A DNA stretch of 64,000 bases from Muribaculaceae bacterium (lineage in GTDB: Bacteria; Bacteroidota; Bacteroidia; Bacteroidales; Muribaculaceae): assembly GCA_009775225.1 (NCBI GenBank), contig VSPE01000009.1, forward strand, positions 1 to 64,000, given 5' to 3'. The notes beneath the pieces were generated by a model. That model searched no databases. It saw nothing but the letters and a program-made list of their open reading frames with translations, and was not told where the DNA came from. The translations under genes were made by a program, and so were the position numbers. Of this stretch, positions 1 to 8,332 are shown piece after piece; positions within the stretch are counted from its first letter, which is position 1, and each line of letters opens with the position of its first letter.

Positions 1-1
1 G

Positions 2-142
2 AGGACTTTCGCATGGCTTGAAAACTTCAGAAGGCTATGTCGAAATTACGAGGAAACGACAGAATCAGCAAATGAGAAGCTTATGATTGCTGCTGTCGTC
101 ATTACTCTCCGAAAACTCACTTCCGTTAACAATCGTTTTTAA
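2..142 (+). mobile_element. 3' end of an IS5-family-like transposase gene (cut by window edge)
   Basis: An open frame enters from the left edge and stops at TAA 140-142. It starts RTFAWLENFRRLCRNYEE, continues with an acidic/serine stretch and ends in a hydrophobic helix plus basic tail (MIAAVVITLRKL). The R-TFAWL-RRL-YE pattern is the usual C-terminus of DDE transposases of the IS5 group, so this is very probably the last 46 residues of such an enzyme. It ends 27 bases before the stop codon of the convergent secreted-protein gene, so the right terminal repeat of the element should lie in or near 143-168; I could not identify it without the left end. Completeness and activity cannot be judged. 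Confidence 0.7.
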
Positions 143-168
143 ACAACCTCTAATTATAATAATGTGTG

Positions 169-3100
169 TCAGAGCGCTACTTTCACGGTCTTGGTGCCGG
201 CTTTTACGATGTAGATGCCGGAGGCTGCCTTTACCGATACGGCGTCATCGGCTGCCGCTGTGGTGAATATCGTGCGGCCTGCCGCGTCGGCGATGACTAC
301 AGCCATGCCTTCGGCGCCGGTGACGGTGATGATGCCGTCGGCGGCGGCTACTGATGCGCTGTTGTGGCCGGCTACATTGTCGATGCCTGTCGACATATCT
401 ACGTCAACGCTTGGCGAGGGCATCGATTCACCCTTGTCGTATACAGCTGTCACGTAGTAGTTGCGGGTTTCGGCTGCACGGTTCGATATTGCATCGAGAT
501 AGGTGGTAGTGGCAGCGTCGACGCTCGCTGTCTTTTCGTGGTTGCGGTATACGTTGTAGCCTTGGAGGCTGAGAGGTGAGTCTTCCACGCAGTATGAAAC
601 GGCATCCACGGCTATGGCGTCGTTCTCCATTTTGCCGTTGGTGCGGAATGCCACGCGGCGTGCTGCTGCCGGAACGGTAAACGAATGTTCTGTCCATGTC
701 CATGTGGTGGCGTCGAAACGTGCCACGCGAAGGAATTCCTCGGGGTCCGTGCTGCCCATGCTGTAGTATACCTCGATTTTATCGGTGATGGTATTCCAAC
801 TGTGAGTGGCCGATACTCTGAACGAGAAGGTGGTGCCGCCTTTAAGCTCAGGGAGTATCACCCAGTTGTCGTTGCTGCCTCCGTATGAGTATGGTTTGGT
901 GAACACGAGGGCTTTGGTGCCGTCGCAGGGTGCGAAGGCGTTGCCGTACGAAGGTGTGTATGCTTCGCCTACGATTGCCGTGAACTTGGTGTTGCCGTTG
1001 TGGCCGTTGAAGCCGTACTGGCCTGAGTTGTCTACGTCAAGGAATATCCAGCCGGAGCCTTCGGGAGCCGATGTGCTGTAGGCTGTCCAGTCCTCGAAGC
1101 TCTCGAACACCGTCTTGACTGTAGGCTCGGTCGATACCTCGGGGGCAGACCATGTGAGGGTTACGCCCTCTTTGCCTGCGACGCCTTTAAGGTCGGTTGC
1201 CACGGGGTGCTCGTTGGCTTCAATCGGCAGCTCGGCTTCGGCTGAGTTGTCGGCCATGTCGAGGTCTTCGGGATATACGGCCTTTACGCTTATGTTCACG
1301 GTGTTGCCGCCGTAGCGCGGATGTGCTGTCACGGTTAGGCTGACGGTAGCCGTACCCTGTGCTTCTATTTCTGGAGTGTCGGTAACCACGCCTGCTCTCT
1401 CTCCGTCGATTTCGAACTCAAGAGAGTAGTCTTTGGCTGCGTTGACACCCTTGTTCTGCACGGTGGCTGTGATGTCGAAGCTTTCGCCTATGGCGACTGA
1501 CTTGGGAACCGAAATGCCGGTTACTGCGAGGTTGTCGGCGAGATAGCTCTTTATTGATATGTTGTCGATAAACATAGAGCCGTAGCTGCCGTTACTTACA
1601 CCTGCGAATATTATCCTGGTAGTGCCGCTGCATGCCTCTGCGGGTACTGCTACTAGGTATTCATGCCAGCCTTCGGTCTTGCTGTTGTCGTTGTATACAA
1701 TAGGTTCGCCGAGCATGATGTCGGTACCGTCGGCTGAGCGGAAGCCCGCCTGTATGGTCGATGCTGTGCCGGTGGGGTAGTGGAACAGGTAGAACTTAAG
1801 CATCGGGTTCTGAAGTCCGCTGAGGTCGAGCACTGGCGAGAGCAGAAGAGCGTCGCCGCTTCGTGCCGCATAGCTTATGAGGGCGCCATCGCCGTCCTGA
1901 GGGGTCACCACAGGGCTGTACGAGCTGCCTGTCGATGCAGCCCACGCCGAGGCCGTACCCTCGACAGTCCATGTCTTTTTGTCGAAAGAGGCGCGGTAGT
2001 TGGCATAGAGACCCGACTCAGCAAATTCGCCCTTGTAGGGGCTGCCGCACATAAAGGTTTCGGAGGTGGCTTTTTCGCCGGCGCCGCGGCTGTTGTTTGC
2101 CACTACGGTAAATACTACCGCTTCCTGACCTTCTTCGGGCATCGGGTAGGAGTATTCGTAAGATATCTCGGTAAGGCCGCGCTCCAGTACGCTGTTGTTG
2201 CAGCTCACCGTGTAGTTCACTTCCGAGGGAAGGAAGATGCCCGTTGAGGTAGCGGGGGTGGTCACGGGCTGCCAGGTGAGTGTGAAGGAACCGTTACCGT
2301 CGGTAGTGACCTCAAGGCCGCTTACAGCTGCCGGAAGTGCCACGGAGGGGTTCGACACCACGCTCACGGGAGCGCTTGTGCCGGCGGTGTTCGAGGCGGT
2401 GAAGGTATAGGTGATGTTATCGGCCACGCCTTCGGTATCTACAAACTTCCATATCTGGCCGGGTGCGGCTTCGAAAGTGCTGATAAAGTCGGCGTTGTCG
2501 CTGCGGGTGGCAGTGAGGGTCACATTATCGCTAAGAGTGTTTCCGCTGAATGTACTGGTGGGAGCGGTCACGTCGATTGCTACATGCAGATTGTCGTTGA
2601 CCACCGTATGCGTGGCAGCTGATACGGAGACCTCGGTAGGCGACATTCCGTTTACGCCTGCCGATACCTCTATGTTGTCCATATAGAACGAACCTTGGCC
2701 TGCCGGGCTGACAAGATGGAAGGCAAAGCAAGCCTCACCGCTACTGGTGGCCGTGTAGGTAAAGGTGTGCGACGACCAGGAGCCCCAGTTGTAGGCAAGC
2801 GATAGTGTGGCGCCGGCAACGGCTTCCATTGCGGATACAGAGGCTTCGGGGCCTGTGGCGAGAACAAGCTCGTTGGTGGTGTTGGGGCTGTTGCTTTTGG
2901 CCTTGAATGTTATCTCGTAGGTGAGGCCGGCTTCAAGATTGAATATCGGGGTGAAGAGCCACTCGTCGGCGGCAATGTCGCTCGGGGCTGTGTAAGCCAC
3001 GCCCTGTGTGTAGTTGTAGCCGGAATAGGTAAGGATGAATTTGGTGCCGTCGTCATTGCCGTCCGCTACGGTCATTTCACCCCAGCCCGAGCTAAAGTCG

Positions 3101-3177
3101 TTTGCGTACGGGAGTTCGGCTCCGTGCACCGCCGGAATAGCGGCATACATGCCAAGCATGAGTAGAAGCTTTTTCAT
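169..3177 (-). CDS. Large secreted T9SS cargo protein with choice-of-anchor/MAM-like and fibronectin III-like modules (1002 aa)
   Basis: The start is placed at ATG 3175-3177 because it begins a clean signal peptide (MKKLLLMLGMYAAIPAVHG) followed by mature sequence; the longer frame adds an unlikely prefix running through an intergenic hairpin. The mature protein alternates beta-rich jelly-roll domains of the cleaved-adhesin/choice-of-anchor J kind (blocks such as 'FYMDNIEV', 'MFIDNISI' and a third near residue 700) with fibronectin III-like modules ('GSFTLTWQP', 'GVTLTWSAP'). The last 80 residues look like a type A T9SS sorting domain, ending GIYIVKAGTKTVKVAL. It is therefore expected to be exported by Sec, moved across the outer membrane by T9SS and attached at the surface. 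It shares architecture with the next upstream gene and is probably its shorter paralogue. The ligand is unknown; adhesion or glycan/protein binding is inference. Confidence 0.8.
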   Translation of the reverse strand: MKKLLLMLGMYAAIPAVHGAELPYANDFSSGWGEMTVADGNDDGTKFILTYSGYNYTQGVAYTAPSDIAADEWLFTPIFNLEAGLTYEITFKAKSNSPNTTNELVLATGPEASVSAMEAVAGATLSLAYNWGSWSSHTFTYTATSSGEACFAFHLVSPAGQGSFYMDNIEVSAGVNGMSPTEVSVSAATHTVVNDNLHVAIDVTAPTSTFSGNTLSDNVTLTATRSDNADFISTFEAAPGQIWKFVDTEGVADNITYTFTASNTAGTSAPVSVVSNPSVALPAAVSGLEVTTDGNGSFTLTWQPVTTPATSTGIFLPSEVNYTVSCNNSVLERGLTEISYEYSYPMPEEGQEAVVFTVVANNSRGAGEKATSETFMCGSPYKGEFAESGLYANYRASFDKKTWTVEGTASAWAASTGSSYSPVVTPQDGDGALISYAARSGDALLLSPVLDLSGLQNPMLKFYLFHYPTGTASTIQAGFRSADGTDIMLGEPIVYNDNSKTEGWHEYLVAVPAEACSGTTRIIFAGVSNGSYGSMFIDNISIKSYLADNLAVTGISVPKSVAIGESFDITATVQNKGVNAAKDYSLEFEIDGERAGVVTDTPEIEAQGTATVSLTVTAHPRYGGNTVNISVKAVYPEDLDMADNSAEAELPIEANEHPVATDLKGVAGKEGVTLTWSAPEVSTEPTVKTVFESFEDWTAYSTSAPEGSGWIFLDVDNSGQYGFNGHNGNTKFTAIVGEAYTPSYGNAFAPCDGTKALVFTKPYSYGGSNDNWVILPELKGGTTFSFRVSATHSWNTITDKIEVYYSMGSTDPEEFLRVARFDATTWTWTEHSFTVPAAARRVAFRTNGKMENDAIAVDAVSYCVEDSPLSLQGYNVYRNHEKTASVDAATTTYLDAISNRAAETRNYYVTAVYDKGESMPSPSVDVDMSTGIDNVAGHNSASVAAADGIITVTGAEGMAVVIADAAGRTIFTTAAADDAVSVKAASGIYIVKAGTKTVKVAL

Positions 3178-3195
3178 ATTGTAAAAAAGGAAAAG

Positions 3196-3230
3196 AGCTA
3201 TTGCCCCGGCTCGAGGCCCGGGCAATAGCT
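3196..3230 (-). terminator. Strong intercistronic hairpin with U-rich 3' flank
   Basis: Arms 3196-3210 and 3216-3230 pair over 15 positions with one mismatch around the loop TCGAG. Read on the minus strand the hairpin is followed by a pyrimidine-rich CTTTTCCTTTTTT tract and then, 18 bases later, by the ATG of the downstream secreted-protein gene. It fits an intrinsic terminator or 3'-end stabiliser for the upstream giant gene. No separate promoter fits between it and the next ATG, so partial read-through or RNA processing is implied. Confidence 0.65.
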
Positions 3231-3247
3231 TGGATTGATTTTTCGGA

Positions 3248-6200
3248 TTATCGTACTATGACTTTGAAGCGTTCGGTGCCTACGGTCACTACATATACAC
3301 CTGCTGTCGCGCTTACGCGGGCCTTGTCGGCAACGGTGTCGCCGAAGAGGCTCATGCCGCTTGCTGTGTAGATGCTCACATAGCGTCCGGCAGCGCCGTT
3401 CACGCAGATGTCGGTGCCTGCTACGGTCACGCTTGCTTTGCCTGCGGTGATGCTTTCGAGGCCGGCCATATTGAGGGAGAAGCCGTTCGACAGGCCCGAT
3501 TCACCCTTGTCGTACACTGCCGTAACGTGGTATACGTAGTTGCCGGCAGGGTCGGCGGTGGTGTCGGTATAGGTGCTTTCCTCTACGATTTCGCTGTTGA
3601 TGCGCACGCCGTCGCGATATACGTTGAAGCCCTTGAATTCAAGTACGGCGGGGTGGGCGCTAGTATATGTCACTTCATCAAGGAGGAGGGCATAGGCGTT
3701 GCTCGATACGCAGTTGATAGCAAAGTACACGGCGTCTTCGGGCAGTGTAAACTCATAGAGTGTCCATGCGTCGGCGGGTACATTGTTCACCGAACCCATT
3801 ACATTGAAGCTTGCCATTTCCGTGTCGGTTGTAGAGTAGCAGAAGTAGAACTTCTCGAGTCCGTAGTTGGCAACGACGCTGCGGGCCATGAAGCTCACTT
3901 TGGTGCCACCCTTCACTTCGGGCGAAATCAGCCAGTCGTCGTTGTCGCGCTCTGCGGCGTCGAAGCATACTGCCATCTGGTTGCCCAGGTAAGGAGTCCA
4001 GAGGGACGATGAGATGCCAGCCATGCCGGGGTTGAATACCTGGAATGCCATTTGTGTGCCGGCGTTGGGATATTCATAGTCGCCCGATGCACTGCCGCTG
4101 TTGCTGATAGTGTATGTGAGACTGCCGTCGTTGTCGATGAGAGTCCATTCGCCCATGAGGCTGATTGTAAAGGGCTCGTATGCTTCGAAGCCTTCGGTAG
4201 TTTCTCCCTCTACGGGGTCTTCGGGGTCGTTCCATGTGAGCACGGCGCCTTCTGTCGAGCCTGTGCCGGTAAGGCCGCTCGGTGCGGGCAGATTGTTGCC
4301 GGGTACGGTCGATGCTTTTGTGTCGCTGGTGTTGTCGGCAGTGTTTTCGTCGTAGGCGAAGTCAACCACGGCATAGTAGGTGTGGTTGTTGCCTGATTCG
4401 GTTATGTCGGGCTCGATAGCGAAGAGGTAGGTCTTCTCTTTTGCGAACTCGAGTGCTTCGCCGTCGAGGCTCTTCCAGAGTTTGCCGTCGCGGTAGAGGT
4501 CTACGCTGTAGTCGGTGGCTGTCTTGGCGCCGTTGTTGAAAACGGTGACCTTGATGTTGCGGCTTGAGTTGACCGATACGAGCGAGGGTACATCGAATTT
4601 GGTGACGGTAAGGTCGTAGTCTTTCACATCGTGCACGGTGATGTTGTCGATGTGCATGTCGTACGAGAGGTAGTTGTGTGTGTGGAACGCTATCTGGAAG
4701 TCCTTGTCGCCTACAGCGTCTTTCAGTGCGATGTCGTAGCGGTACCAGCCGTTGCCGTCGATAAGCATGATGGGTTTGGCGATGATGCTGCGGTACTGAC
4801 CGTCGATATAGGTCTCTACATCCATTGTCTCAGCGGCGTGCGAATACCCGTTTTCGGTGTCGGGGTTATAGTAGTGGTAGAAGTAGAACGAGAGTACGGG
4901 GTTCTTGAGTCCCGACACATTGATTTTGGGCGAAATCATGCGCGATTCTACATTGAGGTAGTCGGTATAGGCGATGAGCAGACCACCGTCGCCGTCCTGT
5001 GCTTCGGGGCGAGGGCCGCGGTCGGTGCGGATGTGTTCGAAGCCCCAGTATCGGTTGTAGAACTCATTGCTATAAGGCGAGGGCACAACGACTGTCATAA
5101 TCCAGTCTTGTGTGGTAAAGCCCTGACCGCCGGCAAACGACTCTGCGAAAGCGTCCTGATATGCCTTGCCGTAGGTGATGAAGCCCGAGCCGGCGCCATA
5201 GCTGCCGCCCGCGCTGTTTACGGCGTATACGAAGTAGTACTTGTTGCACTGGCCCTCGCTTGCGTCGACGGGTACTGTGCATGTGGTCTCTGTAATGCCG
5301 TTGGCAACGATAGTGTTATTCTCGTCGGTGACAAGATACTTTACAGGCTCGTAGGATATGCAGCCGCCGTTCTCCCCTTCGGTCGGAGCCGTCCAGCTGA
5401 TAATGGCGTTGGTGCCGTCGGTGGTGACGTGTGTTACTTCGGTAGGCGCGTTGGGTATGTCGGAGCCTGCCCAACATTCCACTGATACAGGGTTGCTTTC
5501 GCCGCTGGCGTTTACGGCCACCGCTGTGTAGGTGTGCTTGCCTGCGGGTACGTCCTTGTCGGTGTAGGTTGCCACCATGCCGGGAGCCACGCCCTCGGTG
5601 ATGCTGCCTGTGAGCTTGCCGTCGCGGAGAATGTTGATAGCGGTGATGGTGCCGAGAGGGTTGCCTGCGAAGTCGAGAGCTGGAGCTGTCATGGCGAGGT
5701 TTACTTCTGTGGCGGTGGTGCCTGGTGTGGCGCTGAGGTTGCTTACGGTGCCGGGAGATGCGGTGTTGGGGCCGTAAGCAACCTCAACGTCGTCCACATA
5801 GAGCCAGAACTGTCCCTTCGGAGTGATTGCGTGGAAGGCGATGTAGTAGTTGCCTGCTTCCTGAACGCTAATTACGGCCTCGTAGTCGCCGAAAGCATCG
5901 TTGGGCGAGAGGATTTCGGTGGGAGGCATCAGTGTGATTGTGAAGTCGGCAGGCTGTACGCCACGGCCCATGAGAACCTCGAGGGTCTCGGGATACAGGC
6001 GGCCGCCTTTGGCTTTGAACTTGAGTTTATACGACTGCTCGGGAGTGAAGTACATACCCGGAGTGATGAGGTAGTCGTCGCCGGGAAGTAAGGTGTGGTA
6101 CTTGTATGCGGCGCATTTAAGGTCTTGGAACCAGCCCCAGAAGCCTTCGGTGGGGCGGCTCGGGTCGGGATTGTTGTTGCGTACTACAAATGTCTTGTAG

Positions 6201-7819
6201 TCGTCCATGGTGTCGAAGGTCTGCTTGTACGGAAGCTCTGCGGGCTTGCCGAACTCTACGGCGTTCGAGGTTGCCGTCTCGCCTTCGATATTGCGGTAGA
6301 AACCGGTCACTTCATAGAAGTAGGGGCGGAGGATGTCGCTTGTGATTACGTCGGTGTATTCGTTGCCGGTGGCTTCGTCGCTTACGAGTACGCCGTCGGG
6401 CATACGTACAATCTGATAGAACACGAGCGCAGGGTTGATTGTGCCGCCGTTGGCGCCTGTAGAGGGGGTCTCCCAGGTAATTTTGGCATGGGTGTCGTCA
6501 ATACGGCTCACGGTGAGGTCGGTCACTGCAGCCGGGCCGTCATAGCCTACATAGAAGCTGATGGAAGCACGCTCCGAGCGGCCGGCGGTGGGGTGTGTGG
6601 CCACTGCCTCGAAGGTGTGCGGGCCTTGGGCCAGAGTGATGGGCTGGCTGATTGTCGAGCCGGGAGCGGTAGGTGTCGAGAACACCAGCATGCCGTCGAT
6701 ATATCCGGCCACTGTAACGTCGCCGCTGAGGGCGTTGCCTGACTTGTCGGTGGCGGGAGCTGTGGCGCTGAGTGTGCCCTCGGTGGCTGCTCCGCTGAAG
6801 TTGGCTGCAAGACCTGTGAGAGGTGCGAGGTTGGTGATGTCGTCGGCGCGGGGGATATAGAGCGACGATACGTGTTCCCCGTCGGGATATAAGGTCACGA
6901 GGTCGGCTTTGCCTGTGGTGATGTTTACTTCATAGAGGCCGGGGATGTCGGTAGTGCGCTCGTCGGTTGTCCAATAGAGCTTGCCTGTCACGAAGTCGAA
7001 GGTTGCCGAGCCGTTATATATAGGATTGACACCGGTGGCGCCAACGTTGGTAGTTGTGGCGTTGAGCTTGTCAATCTTCACGAGCATACCGTCGGAGTAG
7101 CGTATGCCCCACAGCTGGCCCATATTGTCGCAGGCAATAGCCGACATACGGTCGATGTCGGCTATCTTGGTGGCATAGCCGGTGTTTACGTCGATGCTTG
7201 CAAGCATATAGTTGCTGAGCGTGAGGTCGCTCGGCTCGAAGCTCACGGTATAGAGGATGTCGCCTACGGGGTCGTATGTCATGTCGACACCGATAGAACC
7301 GTAAGAGTCGGGGTAGAGGGCTTTGCGGTCAATGGTGTAGGTGGCGAGGTCCATTGTGCAGAAATAGAGGTAGCCGAGTTCGCCGCTCATATCCTCGTAG
7401 TAGCTGGTAAAGTGCAGGTTGCCTTTGCGGTAGGCGCCGCCGCCGTTTGCGCAGAGGGTGTTGTGTAGAGTGAGTTGGGTGAAGGAAGTGTTTGCGGAAG
7501 CGGGGAAAGAGTATAGACCCCACTGTATGGCATCGGCCGAGGGGGTGTTCATCGAGTTGGAGAAGGTCACCTCGCCGTAGAGGGTTGTTCCGTCGCCTGC
7601 GCGCATAGGCACCGGAGCTTTGCGGGCTTCCCGTGTATAGGAAGTGGCTGCATTGATAAACGACGGCTTGCGGTATGCCTCTGTCGACGATATTGTGGCG
7701 TAGGGGGCTGGTTGCGGTGCTGCCTCATGCCCTTGGAATGAACGATGTTCAGGCTGCGCCAAGACGGTTGCCGGCAGCAGTGCGAGCAACGCAAGTAGTG
7801 AGTGGAATAGCTTTTTCAT
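3248..7819 (-). CDS. Giant secreted T9SS cargo protein, N-terminal propeller-like region plus fibronectin III and choice-of-anchor modules (1523 aa)
   Basis: ATG 7817-7819 starts a signal peptide (MKKLFHSLLALLALLPATVLAQ); the in-frame extension to 7945 is rejected. Residues of about 80-330 contain repeated short blade-like stretches reporting 'time/value' segments (for example 'LYFCTMDLATY', 'LYTVSFEPSD', 'QLWGIRYSDG', 'KLYWTTDE'), as in quinoprotein-like beta-propellers. After this come several fibronectin III-like modules ('HAKITWETP', 'NAIISWTAP', 'GAVLTWNDP') and at least three choice-of-anchor/MAM-like domains with paired D-D-I/V motifs ('LYVDDVEVAYG', 'MHIDNITV'). The C-terminus (GVYVVTVGTERFKVIVR) is a type A T9SS sorting tail. 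Surface-exposed; precise function not recognised. It is separated from its downstream paralogue by a terminator-like hairpin. Confidence 0.8.
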   Translation of the reverse strand: MKKLFHSLLALLALLPATVLAQPEHRSFQGHEAAPQPAPYATISSTEAYRKPSFINAATSYTREARKAPVPMRAGDGTTLYGEVTFSNSMNTPSADAIQWGLYSFPASANTSFTQLTLHNTLCANGGGAYRKGNLHFTSYYEDMSGELGYLYFCTMDLATYTIDRKALYPDSYGSIGVDMTYDPVGDILYTVSFEPSDLTLSNYMLASIDVNTGYATKIADIDRMSAIACDNMGQLWGIRYSDGMLVKIDKLNATTTNVGATGVNPIYNGSATFDFVTGKLYWTTDERTTDIPGLYEVNITTGKADLVTLYPDGEHVSSLYIPRADDITNLAPLTGLAANFSGAATEGTLSATAPATDKSGNALSGDVTVAGYIDGMLVFSTPTAPGSTISQPITLAQGPHTFEAVATHPTAGRSERASISFYVGYDGPAAVTDLTVSRIDDTHAKITWETPSTGANGGTINPALVFYQIVRMPDGVLVSDEATGNEYTDVITSDILRPYFYEVTGFYRNIEGETATSNAVEFGKPAELPYKQTFDTMDDYKTFVVRNNNPDPSRPTEGFWGWFQDLKCAAYKYHTLLPGDDYLITPGMYFTPEQSYKLKFKAKGGRLYPETLEVLMGRGVQPADFTITLMPPTEILSPNDAFGDYEAVISVQEAGNYYIAFHAITPKGQFWLYVDDVEVAYGPNTASPGTVSNLSATPGTTATEVNLAMTAPALDFAGNPLGTITAINILRDGKLTGSITEGVAPGMVATYTDKDVPAGKHTYTAVAVNASGESNPVSVECWAGSDIPNAPTEVTHVTTDGTNAIISWTAPTEGENGGCISYEPVKYLVTDENNTIVANGITETTCTVPVDASEGQCNKYYFVYAVNSAGGSYGAGSGFITYGKAYQDAFAESFAGGQGFTTQDWIMTVVVPSPYSNEFYNRYWGFEHIRTDRGPRPEAQDGDGGLLIAYTDYLNVESRMISPKINVSGLKNPVLSFYFYHYYNPDTENGYSHAAETMDVETYIDGQYRSIIAKPIMLIDGNGWYRYDIALKDAVGDKDFQIAFHTHNYLSYDMHIDNITVHDVKDYDLTVTKFDVPSLVSVNSSRNIKVTVFNNGAKTATDYSVDLYRDGKLWKSLDGEALEFAKEKTYLFAIEPDITESGNNHTYYAVVDFAYDENTADNTSDTKASTVPGNNLPAPSGLTGTGSTEGAVLTWNDPEDPVEGETTEGFEAYEPFTISLMGEWTLIDNDGSLTYTISNSGSASGDYEYPNAGTQMAFQVFNPGMAGISSSLWTPYLGNQMAVCFDAAERDNDDWLISPEVKGGTKVSFMARSVVANYGLEKFYFCYSTTDTEMASFNVMGSVNNVPADAWTLYEFTLPEDAVYFAINCVSSNAYALLLDEVTYTSAHPAVLEFKGFNVYRDGVRINSEIVEESTYTDTTADPAGNYVYHVTAVYDKGESGLSNGFSLNMAGLESITAGKASVTVAGTDICVNGAAGRYVSIYTASGMSLFGDTVADKARVSATAGVYVVTVGTERFKVIVR

Positions 7820-8332
7820 AAACGGCAATATTACATTGCTTGAAAAGAGTGAATAAAGATAGTTTTTTCGGCTTGAGCCGTTTTTTCTTGTGTTTGGAAC
7901 GACGCTGACATATAACACAGGAATAGTATAGGCAAATTGTTGCATGGCGCGGTGTCGGAGAGCGTCTGCATTGCTTTTTCCGCCTGTGTTGAGATTTGGT
8001 TCGACATCTAAGTCGGTCTGTTGTTCGTTCGTCTCGGAGACCGAGATGCAAACGAATGTTTAAAGTAATAGAATGTTTTTGTTTGATGCGCAAAAATACA
8101 TAAAAACCGTATATAAATAGCAATTTTGTGCTTTATTAACATAGTTTATGCCATTTGGTGCTGTTTTTACTCGTACATTTGTGTCGTGAAGAGTCGCTGA
8201 CAGCGCCTTTGTATCTGCGTCTGCTCTCCCTTGTCGGAAATTTCGGAGAGCTCCGGGGTAAATGGTGAGATTTGTATCTGCATGAGTCGATTTGTTGATA
8301 TTCAATACATCAACTTGACGAATACTCTACAA
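7820..8332. promoter_or_regulatory. 513-base divergent intergenic region with candidate outward promoters
   Basis: This AT-rich gap separates the giant cargo gene (minus) from the M6 protease gene (plus). Minus-strand candidate: -7 box TATTTTTG, complement of 8091-8098, with a weak ATTG at 8121-8124, giving a long leader of roughly 270 bases. Plus-strand candidate: TACATTTG 8174-8181 with TTTG 8154-8157, a spacing of 16, shorter than usual. A perfect 6-base inverted repeat with a 3-base loop lies at 8032-8046 and could be an operator or small leader hairpin. No open frame of convincing composition is present. Confidence 0.4.

Noticed and set aside
8032..8046. Invertible promoter flanked by inverted repeats
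   Set aside because: The inverted arms are only 6 bases and 3 bases apart; no longer repeat pair flanks a promoter and no invertase is nearby.
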